DNA of 32,576 nt from Nitrososphaerota archaeon (GTDB lineage Archaea; Thermoproteota; Nitrososphaeria; Nitrososphaerales; Nitrosopumilaceae): assembly GCA_013288545.1 (NCBI GenBank), contig JABDBR010000005.1:32001-64576 (forward strand). The letters are read 5' to 3'. The notes below the pieces were generated by a model. The model searched no databases and was not told where the DNA came from. It worked only from the letters and a program-made list of their open reading frames with translations. The translations under genes were made by a program, and so were the position numbers. Shown in pieces: positions 1-6,589 of the stretch; the first letter of the stretch is position 1; each line of letters begins with the position of its first letter.

Positions 1-1104
1 GCATCAAGAGAATCAGATTTTTATTTTTTTGACGAACCATCATCTTATAATGATGTATTTCAAAGAATTGGAGTTGCTAAGGTAATTCAAGATCTTGCAA
101 AAATTGGAAAAAGTGTAATGGTGGTAGAGCACGATCTAACATTGTTGGATTATCTCAGTGACTTTATTGAGATTCTCTATGGAGAACCTGCAGCATATGG
201 AATAGTTGCAAATATGCTTTCTACCAAAGTTGGAATTAACGTATTCTTGGACGGTTATCTTCCCAACGAAAACGTCAGATTTAGAGACGCCGCATTCAAG
301 TTTGATGCATCTACATCAACAGATGAATTTGTTACAATTGAGAATATCATAAATTATCCAAATCTAGAGAAAAAATTTGCAAACTTTTCTCTATCAATTG
401 AGGCTGGCAGGGTTAAAAAAAGCGAAGTCTTGGGCATAGTTGGTGCAAACGCATTAGGAAAAACAACCATGCTGAAAATGATAGCAGGGGTAGAAAAACC
501 AGATACTGGAAGCATAGAAACTAAAGTAAAGATTGCCTACAAACCACAATATCTAACAAATGACTATGACATTGAAGTAATTGCGCTTCTTGAGAAAGCA
601 TATGGTGGATCAATACAAGAGACACCAGAAGAAGAAGTCATAATCAATCCTATGAAGATAAAAAAATTATACAACAAGTCTGTCAAGAATTTATCAGGTG
701 GAGAACTTCAAAAGGTGGCAATAGGAGCATGTCTTTTGCAAAAAGTTGATGTCTATGCACTTGATGAGCCTTCTGCATTTTTAGATGTCGAAGATAGAAT
801 AGCTATGGCAAAGCTTATTCAGAGATATGTAAGATCTTATGGAAAATCTGCGATAATAGTTGATCACGATATTCAGCTCATGGATTTGATCTCCGATTCA
901 ATTGTTATCTTCCATGGAACTCCAGGAAGAGAAGGTCATGCAACAACTCCAAAACCTAAGGTGGATGGAATGAATGAATTCTTGAGATCTCTTGACATGA
1001 CATACAGAAGAGATGAAACAAGCATGAGACCTAGAGTAAACAAATTGGAAAGCAGATTAGACAGAGAACAAAAGCAGTCTGGAAAGTTTTACTATAGAAA
1101 TTGA
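1..1104 (+). CDS. abce1: ABCE1/RLI ribosome-recycling ATPase, 3' part
   Basis: C-terminal 367 codons of the twin-ATPase ribosome recycling factor ABCE1 (RLI), which splits ribosomes after termination. The gene is open from base 1, so the FeS domain and most of the first ATPase domain lie outside the window. The window begins just before the first-domain Walker B (FFDEPSS, about nt 25-51), followed by its H-loop (VVEHD). The second domain has a P-loop (GANALGKTT, from nt 442), signature LSGGELQ (nt 691-711), Walker B (YALDEPS) and H-loop (VDHD). The second P-loop departs from the usual GPNGIGKT by having Ala for Pro. A downstream ATG at 118 is internal and is not the start. The stop lies next to, or overlaps, the start of the Trm5-family gene, suggesting cotranscription of two translation-related genes. 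Family assignment is very secure. Confidence 0.97.
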   Translation, partial: ASRESDFYFFDEPSSYNDVFQRIGVAKVIQDLAKIGKSVMVVEHDLTLLDYLSDFIEILYGEPAAYGIVANMLSTKVGINVFLDGYLPNENVRFRDAAFKFDASTSTDEFVTIENIINYPNLEKKFANFSLSIEAGRVKKSEVLGIVGANALGKTTMLKMIAGVEKPDTGSIETKVKIAYKPQYLTNDYDIEVIALLEKAYGGSIQETPEEEVIINPMKIKKLYNKSVKNLSGGELQKVAIGACLLQKVDVYALDEPSAFLDVEDRIAMAKLIQRYVRSYGKSAIIVDHDIQLMDLISDSIVIFHGTPGREGHATTPKPKVDGMNEFLRSLDMTYRRDETSMRPRVNKLESRLDREQKQSGKFYYRN

Positions 1105-1109
1105 CAAAA

Positions 1110-1937
1110 ATGCTAAAACAAGCAATGATTGGGATCCTTACAGATGCAGAGGCAGAAGAGCTTTATGGTGCCTTTGATCAAATAGGGAACATAATCATAC
1201 TGAGGGTTCCAGATTCTCTTTTGTCCAAGAGAAAAATAATTGGTGAGGTTCTTTTAGATAAAGTAAAGACAGCAAAATCAGTATATTGTCAGTCATCTCC
1301 AGTTGAAGGAGATTTTAGAATAAGAAAGTTGGAGTTACTTGCAGGAGATGACAAGACTGAAACAGAATACAAGGAACACGGCTGTAGGTTCAGAGTGGAT
1401 GTGGAAAAGACATTTTTTTCACCCAGACTTTCAACAGAACGAGAAAGAATTGCAGAACTAATCAAAGATGGAGAGACTGTAATCAACATGTTTGGAGGAG
1501 TAGGAATGTTTTCTATTGTGGCTGCAAAGAAGAAAAAGTGTCATGTTTATAATATTGACATTAATCCTGATGCGGCCAGACTATGCTCTGAGAATATACT
1601 ATTAAACAAACTAAAAGGAACCGTTGAATCCATAGAAGGAGATGCGGCAAGAATAATAGAAGAAAAACTACTTGAAACAGGAGACAGAGTTTTGATGTTA
1701 TTACCTGAAAGATCAGATGAGTTTTTGAGTTCTGCAATAAATGCTGCAAAGAAAAAGGCTGTAATACATTACTACTGCCACATCCATGCAGAAAAAAAAG
1801 ACCAAGTTTCAACATTAGCACCACAACATTTTCTAGGTGTTGTAAATGTCAAATCTGAAATTTTAGGAGCAAAGATTGTAAGACCAGTAGGTCCAAGATT
1901 TTATCAAGCAGTTGTTGATGCCGCCATATCCAAATAA
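1110..1937 (+). CDS. trm5: Trm5-family tRNA(G37) methyltransferase
   Basis: A class I SAM-dependent methyltransferase of the Trm5/Taw2 family, which acts on G37 next to the tRNA anticodon (m1G37, first step toward wyosine). The N-terminal D2-like domain (about residues 20-110) ends in the family block FFSPRLSTER; its Arg106 matches the catalytic Arg of archaeal Trm5. Glu122 aligns with the proposed general base. SAM motif I is NMFGGVGMFS (126-135) and the acidic motif is NIDINP. Where Trm5 usually has M-N-L-P, this protein reads M-L-L-P (Leu197). There is no D1 domain. ATG at 1110 follows the ABCE1 stop by five bases; a TTG at 1101 overlapping that stop would add three residues. Family is sure; Trm5 rather than Taw2 is favoured by the SPR motif but not proven. 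Confidence 0.85.
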   Translation: MLKQAMIGILTDAEAEELYGAFDQIGNIIILRVPDSLLSKRKIIGEVLLDKVKTAKSVYCQSSPVEGDFRIRKLELLAGDDKTETEYKEHGCRFRVDVEKTFFSPRLSTERERIAELIKDGETVINMFGGVGMFSIVAAKKKKCHVYNIDINPDAARLCSENILLNKLKGTVESIEGDAARIIEEKLLETGDRVLMLLPERSDEFLSSAINAAKKKAVIHYYCHIHAEKKDQVSTLAPQHFLGVVNVKSEILGAKIVRPVGPRFYQAVVDAAISK

Positions 1938-2159
1938 TTATTTGTCATCAGTTACAAGAGATGATGGGGATGGTCTTGATGTTGCCATATTGTATCCAAT
2001 CCAAGAAATAACTCCAAGAATTCCTCCTACAGCCATCAACACTGAAAGCTGTAGTACAATAGGACTCCATTCAGAAAGCATTAACAGATATGCATAAAGA
2101 AAGAATCCCACAATTGCCAAGACAAATATCATTGTTCCAACAGTTCGTTGTCTTGTCAT
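1938..2159 (-). CDS. Small two-helix membrane protein, unknown function
   Basis: A 73-residue protein with two hydrophobic segments (about residues 8-28 and 36-56) separated by a short loop, a basic N-terminus (MTRQR) and a polar Ser/Pro-rich tail. The pattern predicts a hairpin in the membrane. Its stop codon abuts that of the Trm5-family gene in a convergent arrangement with no spacer. I do not recognise a named family. The clean start, the membrane topology and the tight fit between neighbours argue that it is real. Confidence 0.65.
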   Translation of the reverse strand: MTRQRTVGTMIFVLAIVGFFLYAYLLMLSEWSPIVLQLSVLMAVGGILGVISWIGYNMATSRPSPSSLVTDDK

Positions 2160-2195
2160 AAGGCTAGAGTCTTTTTGTGACTTATTTATTTTAAT

Positions 2196-2696
2196 CTAGT
2201 AAGCAAACTCAATTGCCATCAGATATGCGTCCTCGCCATCACGATAGTAGGCTTTTAGTCTCTGTTTTGTGATAAATCCAAGTTTTTCGTACAACTTTAC
2301 TGCTTCACTATTACTACATCTGACCTCAAGATATAGCTCATCTGATTTTTTCAGTTTTACCCCTCCAATTGCCTCCTGAACTAGACCTTCTCCAATTCCT
2401 TTCCTTCTATGTTCGGGTAATACTGCAACAGATACAACATGACCTTTTTTCACAAAACCAAGTTTTTTGAAGTTTGAAAAACCATATTCAATCTTACACA
2501 TTATATATCCTACAAGCTTCTTTTCCACCTCAGCTACTAGGAATGCTTCAGGTAACTCGGCAAGTAGACTTTCATAGAAATAGTCAGAATAGTGCTCCGG
2601 TAATGTTTTGAGATTTATCTCCATGGTTGGAATCAAGTCAGATAGATCACATCTACGAATGACACAATTTCCAATCTCTCTTAATGCAACCTGCAT
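2196..2696 (-). CDS. rimI: RimI/Ard1-type N-terminal acetyltransferase
   Basis: A 166-residue GNAT-fold acetyltransferase of the RimI/Naa10 (Ard1) group, which in archaea acetylates protein N-termini using acetyl-CoA. The acetyl-CoA binding motif A is clear: VAVLPEHRRKGIGEGLV contains the R-R-K-G-I-G pyrophosphate loop. Motif B follows (LYLEVRCSNSEAVKLYEKLG), with the N-x-x-A-x-x-L-Y-E-x-x-G-F pattern typical of RimI, then a tyrosine-rich C-terminus (AYYRDGEDAYLM). The start ATG has an A/T-rich element near 2718-2728 on its strand, as expected for a leaderless transcript. Divergent from the M50 protease gene. Confidence 0.9.
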   Translation of the reverse strand: MQVALREIGNCVIRRCDLSDLIPTMEINLKTLPEHYSDYFYESLLAELPEAFLVAEVEKKLVGYIMCKIEYGFSNFKKLGFVKKGHVVSVAVLPEHRRKGIGEGLVQEAIGGVKLKKSDELYLEVRCSNSEAVKLYEKLGFITKQRLKAYYRDGEDAYLMAIEFAY

Positions 2697-2933
2697 TCTG
2701 ATGATACTGGAATTATTAATTATTTAACTTTAAGCAAATAAAAGAAATAATTAAAGCCAGTAAAAAGCATATGATCAAGCATATCAACTCTTGATGAAGT
2801 TTTATCAGTCGTTTCTTCGCATTTTACTATAATAGGATTTAGTCAAAGTCCCACCGCACTACAAATTGAAATTTCTGGAAATGAAATAACTAAGAAATTT
2901 TGTCAACTGGTTCAACAACTAGAATCAAAGAAC
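2697..2933. other. rimI/M50 divergent intergenic region with in-frame coding-like extension
   Basis: The first 75 bases are A/T-rich and probably hold the two divergent promoters (TATA-like TTAAATAA on the minus strand near 2724; AAATAAAA on the plus strand near 2736-2743). From 2775 onward the sequence is open in the frame of the M50 gene for 53 codons and reads like a soluble N-terminal region, but it has no ATG, GTG or TTG in that frame. The only well-placed ATG (2771) is one base out of frame; see the finding on this. Confidence 0.6.
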
Positions 2934-3857
2934 ATGATAGCCAGATTAGAATCAAGTCTTGGAAGGACGTTTGTACTTGTTTCAAGATTTGAGCCTCCAA
3001 AATCACGCCGGTCATGGATTCCAAGAGCATTATTTGCTGCTACAGTAATGACTGTAATGATTGATGGGTATTATCGAGCCATCAGCACAAATTCCATTGT
3101 AAAAGGAGATGATCCATTTTACATAGCGATTCTATACACTGTATCACTGATTGGAATACTTGGCATCCACGAGCTTGGTCACATGGTTGCCTCAAAGAGA
3201 CACAAGCTCAAGATTAGCTGGCCATATTTTATTCCAGGAATTCCGGTACTAGGTTTTGTACCAACTTTTGGTGCACTCATAATGTCTCGCGGATTGATTG
3301 TAAACAGGAATGTACTTTTTGATGTTGGAATTTCTGGCCCCATTGCAGGTCTCATTATAGCAATAATTGTTTCCACATATGGCGCATACATTTCTCCCAT
3401 GATACCAAGTTCACAGGCTCATGATCTTTTAGAGAAATCTGGTCTTATGGAGATGCATTCTAGCATAATAATGGATGCAACAATTGCGCTTGTTGGAAAA
3501 CATGTACCAAATCAAGAACTTGTAATGTCACCAGTTTTGTTAGCAGCATGGTTTGGATTTCTCATAACATTCCTCAATCTTCTTCCTGCATGGCAACTTG
3601 ATGGAGGTCACATTGCTAGAGCAACATTTGGTGTCAAATGGCATAAAATTTTGACGTATGCCAGCATCGGAATTCTTGCATCAACTGGCTACTACATCAT
3701 GGCATTGTTTGTACTGATGTTTAGCATGAGAAGTCAGGATTTAAAACCATTAGATGACATATCGCCATTGTCCAGAAAAAGAAAAAGGATGTTTGGATTT
3801 GTTATTGCACTTGCATTTCTTTGTGCACCATTACCATTCTCCATTTTACCTCAATAA
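2934..3857 (+). CDS. M50 (site-2 protease) family membrane metalloprotease
   Basis: A membrane zinc metalloprotease of the M50/site-2 protease family, which cleaves substrates within the membrane. The zinc-binding HELGH is at residues 79-83 of this reading, inside a hydrophobic segment. The second conserved motif, LLPAWQLDGGH, places the third ligand region at Asp223-His226. Five or six hydrophobic segments flank these motifs. The window ATG at 2934 is the first canonical start in frame, but the frame is open back to 2775 with plausible protein sequence, so the true N-terminus is probably longer. No PDZ or CBS domain is visible. The 3' end overlaps the convergent LarA-like gene by 12 bases. 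The substrate is unknown. Confidence 0.88.
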   Translation: MIARLESSLGRTFVLVSRFEPPKSRRSWIPRALFAATVMTVMIDGYYRAISTNSIVKGDDPFYIAILYTVSLIGILGIHELGHMVASKRHKLKISWPYFIPGIPVLGFVPTFGALIMSRGLIVNRNVLFDVGISGPIAGLIIAIIVSTYGAYISPMIPSSQAHDLLEKSGLMEMHSSIIMDATIALVGKHVPNQELVMSPVLLAAWFGFLITFLNLLPAWQLDGGHIARATFGVKWHKILTYASIGILASTGYYIMALFVLMFSMRSQDLKPLDDISPLSRKRKRMFGFVIALAFLCAPLPFSILPQ

Positions 3858-4934
3858 GGTGTGCGAACCATCAGAAATAATCGCAATTTTTTGTCTATCA
3901 CCATATGTTTTAAGTACATAATCCATGGTTTCCTTTGCACCACTAAATGGAATCATTTCAAGTTTATCCTTTGTATAAAGATACGGCAAAATTGATACAA
4001 TACCTATTCCAAATTTCTTACGCATTTCTGTCAAGAATAACAGATCTTCCATTCCATCAACATACTTGGAAGGATTTTTTAGCCTGTCTAAACTCATTCT
4101 CCCTTCTACATATTGCTGAATTGCCTCAGAGCCCAATCCATTTTTACATTCTGCAAGAAGTATCACCAATCCTTCTTCCTTTATTGCACTTGAACAATTC
4201 CAGATTGAAGAAAGTGATTTGCTCAATGTTTCATTGCTTGCCTCTTTTCCTGTGCTAACAATTGCCACTCTATGCTTTTCCATCTCATGCATTGCAACAG
4301 ATGACAAGGATTTTGAGAGTAAGAAAGTGGATGATGGATGACCTATGGCAATGTCAATTATTCCTGTTTGATTTGCCACAATCTCAATAGCAGATATTTC
4401 AAATCCATCAGTGAATTTTTTTGCAACTTGCATTGTTTGTAATTCATAACCAGGAAGTGGAAGATTTCCTTCCCTTTTTTCATATGCCTCAAGCATATGG
4501 TCTTTGCCGAATCTTCGCAATAGCTTGGTAGACATGGTATTGTATCCAAATAGACCATCAAATTCCATTTCGCCAATAAAAATTAGATTAGCGTTAGAAA
4601 ATTGAGATGCATCAAATTCAGATATAGATATCGTGGGATCAGAGAAGACATTTTTTATAAAATTCAAGTTTGATTTATCTGCCAAGAATTTTGGTTTTGG
4701 AAGAGCTTTTTTTGTACAAATATCCAATAAAATAGAAATAACCTTTTGGATGGTTTTGGAATGCTCCATTATAACAAATTCTGTCGGTTTTGACATGTCA
4801 AGGGACTCTAATTTTGAAGCAATCTCAGAGTCAGTCAAATTCACGCCTCCAGATCCTATCTGTTTCTCCAAATTCTCTGCTCGTACATCTAGAACAACAT
4901 CTGTTGGTCCATAGCTAAGCCAAATTTCAGGCAT
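3846..4934 (-). CDS. Degenerate LarA (DUF2088)-like protein
   Basis: A 362-residue soluble protein that resembles the nickel-dependent lactate racemase LarA but is shorter than the usual 420 or so. The best match is in the C-terminal half: AIEIVANQTG (about 182-191), the block VAIVSTGKEAS, and EEGLVILLAECKNGLGSE (about 253-270), which follow the LarA C-terminal domain pattern. EHSK (57-60) sits where LarA has the D-H-T-R motif. The His-rich central region and the G-G-x-K stretch that hold the pincer cofactor are not apparent. I therefore expect the LarA fold without racemase activity; the function is unknown. It appears to share a TATA element with divergent pyrE, and it overlaps the end of the M50 gene by 12 bases. 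Confidence 0.7.
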   Translation of the reverse strand: MPEIWLSYGPTDVVLDVRAENLEKQIGSGGVNLTDSEIASKLESLDMSKPTEFVIMEHSKTIQKVISILLDICTKKALPKPKFLADKSNLNFIKNVFSDPTISISEFDASQFSNANLIFIGEMEFDGLFGYNTMSTKLLRRFGKDHMLEAYEKREGNLPLPGYELQTMQVAKKFTDGFEISAIEIVANQTGIIDIAIGHPSSTFLLSKSLSSVAMHEMEKHRVAIVSTGKEASNETLSKSLSSIWNCSSAIKEEGLVILLAECKNGLGSEAIQQYVEGRMSLDRLKNPSKYVDGMEDLLFLTEMRKKFGIGIVSILPYLYTKDKLEMIPFSGAKETMDYVLKTYGDRQKIAIISDGSHTLLR

Positions 4935-4952
4935 ACCATACCGAAGGGACAG

Positions 4953-4964
4953 TTAAAATAAATC
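4953..4964. promoter_or_regulatory. Shared TATA element for pyrE and the LarA-like gene
   Basis: The A/T block TTAAAATAAAT is the only good TATA candidate in the 49-base gap. Its centre is about 26 nt before the pyrE GTG (4984) and about 24 nt before the LarA-like ATG (4934) on the other strand. Both distances fit leaderless archaeal transcripts. Confidence 0.6.
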
Positions 4965-4983
4965 TAGTTCGGTAAATTTTGCT

Positions 4984-5595
4984 GTGGGTTTTGTCAAAGA
5001 ATTTGCAATATTTTTGCAAGAAAGCGGTGCAATCAAGTTTGGAAATTTCAAGCTTTCAAGTGGAAAAGATAGTGCATATTATATCGATCTCAGACTAGTA
5101 CCAAGTTTTCCACACCAATTTAGGAAGATGGTAAAATCAGTCCAGAATTTGATATCAGAAAAAATAGGGTTGGATAGTTTTGACTATATTGCATCAGTTC
5201 CAACATCAGGACTTGTAATAGCATCGGCTTTAGCCATGGAAACTGTAAAACCTCTGATCTACATTAGACAAAAGCCAAAAGATTATGGTACTGGTAGTCT
5301 CATAGAGGGGAAGATACCAGAAGGATCCAGAGTAGTCCTAGTAGACGATGTTGGGACAACAGGTCATTCCCTGCTTAATGCCATCAAAGCCCTAAAAGAG
5401 GCCAAAATAAAAGTAGATTCAGCATTTGTCGTAGTCAATAGACTTGAAGGCGCACGTGAGAATTTAGAGGCTGAAAAAGTAAAAATGTATGAAATTACCG
5501 ACATACTTGCCATTTCCAATATTTTACACAGTGAAAGAATTCTTGATGATCAGATTCTAGATAGAATCAAAAAGCAGATGAGTACATCTAAATAG
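4984..5595 (+). CDS. pyrE: Orotate phosphoribosyltransferase
   Basis: Converts orotate and PRPP to orotidine 5'-monophosphate in pyrimidine synthesis. The 203-residue length is typical. The N-terminal block KLSSGKDSAYYIDLRL is the orotate-side motif, and VVLVDDVGTTGHSL is the PRPP-binding loop with its two Asp residues. The basic stretch RQKPKDYGTG is the flexible catalytic loop. The start is GTG at 4984: there is no earlier in-frame start that fits, and a TATA-like block centred 26 nt upstream supports a leaderless message. It stands alone rather than in a pyrimidine operon, and is convergent with tbp. Confidence 0.95.
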   Translation: MGFVKEFAIFLQESGAIKFGNFKLSSGKDSAYYIDLRLVPSFPHQFRKMVKSVQNLISEKIGLDSFDYIASVPTSGLVIASALAMETVKPLIYIRQKPKDYGTGSLIEGKIPEGSRVVLVDDVGTTGHSLLNAIKALKEAKIKVDSAFVVVNRLEGARENLEAEKVKMYEITDILAISNILHSERILDDQILDRIKKQMSTSK

Positions 5596-5605
5596 ATTTT
5601 CCAAA

Positions 5606-6169
5606 TTAGCTTTCATAGATCATTAATTTTTTTTCTTCTAAAAGTGTGTGTAGATTATGTACAGATCTATAAACGTCGGATTCTTTTTTTGCTCCGGTAC
5701 ACACAAGTTTTCCCGACGCAAACAACAGTATGACAGTTTTAGGATCAAGCATTCTATGTATTAGACCTGGAAACTGTTCCGGTTCATACATGCTTCTTGG
5801 AAGACTTCTTGCGGCTTGTTCCAAGTGTATCTTTCCACCAAGATTTGCAGAAGCAACCATGTTCTGAATTACGATGACTGCATCTTTTTTTATCTTTATT
5901 CCGCCTTTTCGCAATGTCTGAACAACGCTACGCACTGCCTTAATCGATTGTTCTTCAGATTTTGCTCCAGTACAAACCATTTTCCCAGAACTGAAAATCA
6001 ATGTTGCAGTTTTTGGAGATTTTATTCTAAAAACTAGACCTGGAAATTGATCAGGATGATATTCAACATCTGGAAATGTTTGAGTTATCACATTAAGATC
6101 AATTCGTTGATCAACTGAAGCTGAAGCCACAACATTTTCTATACTTACAATAGGTTTTGTTTGAGGCAT
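5606..6169 (-). CDS. tbp: TATA-box binding protein
   Basis: The archaeal general transcription factor TBP. The 187-residue protein shows the two imperfect repeats that form the DNA saddle: the first contains FPGLVFRIKSPK and SSGKMVCTGAKSEEQS, the second FPGLIHRMLDPK and ASGKLVCTGAKKES. The length fits the archaeal family, with a short N-terminus and a short C-terminal tail. It binds the TATA-like boxes described elsewhere in this window. A strong TATA box 26 nt before its own ATG suggests that tbp is itself a well-expressed leaderless gene. Confidence 0.97.
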   Translation of the reverse strand: MPQTKPIVSIENVVASASVDQRIDLNVITQTFPDVEYHPDQFPGLVFRIKSPKTATLIFSSGKMVCTGAKSEEQSIKAVRSVVQTLRKGGIKIKKDAVIVIQNMVASANLGGKIHLEQAARSLPRSMYEPEQFPGLIHRMLDPKTVILLFASGKLVCTGAKKESDVYRSVHNLHTLLEEKKLMIYES

Positions 6170-6189
6170 TTCGGTGTTTAAATATGTGC

Positions 6190-6200
6190 TTTATATATAC
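6190..6200 (-). promoter_or_regulatory. tbp TATA box
   Basis: On the minus strand this reads GTATATATAAAG, a near-consensus archaeal TATA box. Its centre is 26 nt upstream of the tbp ATG (6169), so transcription should begin at or next to the start codon. Confidence 0.75.
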
Positions 6201-6260
6201 TCTATAACATTTGGTGCAAACATTTACCGTATCAAATTTATCAAATTATATTTCTAGATA

Positions 6261-6324
6261 GGCAGCTCAGACAAATGCCTTTACATCATCGTGTCAGTTA
6301 TAACTCTGATTCTTCATTGCGGCC
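6261..6324 (-). ncRNA. Candidate C/D box guide sRNA
   Basis: Read on the minus strand, this short gene has every element of an archaeal C/D box sRNA in order. C box ATGAAGA (6317-6311) is followed by a 13-nt spacer, D' box CTGA (6297-6294), a 4-nt linker, C' box ATGATGT (6289-6283), a 12-nt spacer and D box CTGA (6270-6267). The flanks GGCCGC and GCTGCC pair as a terminal stem with one mismatch. C and C' each differ from RUGAUGA at one position. A TATA-like block (6345-6357) sits about 26 nt before the predicted 5' end. Such RNAs guide 2'-O-methylation of rRNA or tRNA. By the D+5 rule the targets would contain ACAAATGCC and TTATAACTC, each modified at its fifth base. I could not identify the targets. 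Confidence 0.72.
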
Positions 6325-6472
6325 AAATGAAGATAATTTACTGCTTATTTTAAAATTAGTATAGCATACTAAAAATTCTATGTTTGTGTTTTTACACATT
6401 ATTTCTTGATCATCACCACAGACTAGAACAACCAAATAACAAGCCAGATACAACAAACTAAAAAGAACTTAG
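6325..6472. other. A/T-rich spacer between sRNA and tRNA
   Basis: No ORF of note. Besides the sRNA TATA element it holds a small inverted repeat (TGTG/CACA around 6384-6398) and T-runs that may end transcription from the tRNA. Nothing else is recognised. Confidence 0.4.
6345..6357 (-). promoter_or_regulatory. TATA-like element for the C/D sRNA
   Basis: Minus-strand TTTTAAAATAAG, centred about 26 nt upstream of the predicted sRNA 5' end at 6324. It suggests the RNA has its own promoter rather than being processed from the upstream tRNA. Confidence 0.5.
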
Positions 6473-6546
6473 TGGGCCCAAAGGGCTTCGATCCCTTGGC
6501 TCACCGGTTATGAGCCGGTTACTCTACCAAGCTGAGTTATGGGCCC
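6473..6546 (-). tRNA. tRNA with CAT anticodon (elongator Met or Ile2)
   Basis: A full cloverleaf on the minus strand: acceptor GGGCCCA/TGGGCCC, D stem ACTC/GAGT, anticodon stem ACCGG/CCGGT around the loop CTCATAA (anticodon CAT), T stem AAGGG/CCCTT and discriminator A. CCA is not encoded. The anticodon stem lacks the three G:C pairs of an initiator, so it is elongator Met or the Ile tRNA whose C34 is converted to agmatidine; sequence alone does not let me choose. The T loop reads ATCGAAG, with A instead of T at position 54. No intron. Confidence 0.92.
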
Positions 6547-6589
6547 TACGAAAGAGCAAATTGACATGCGCTATAAAATAGTATAGAGT

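Noticed and set aside
6380-6400. Small inverted repeat TGTG/CACA as a terminator
   Set aside because: The stem is only four or five A/T-rich pairs, too weak to call, and archaeal termination relies mainly on T-runs.
6410-6416. Perfect C box (GTGATGA) on the minus strand, possible second C/D sRNA
   Set aside because: There is no CTGA D or D' box at usable distance downstream on that strand and no terminal stem.
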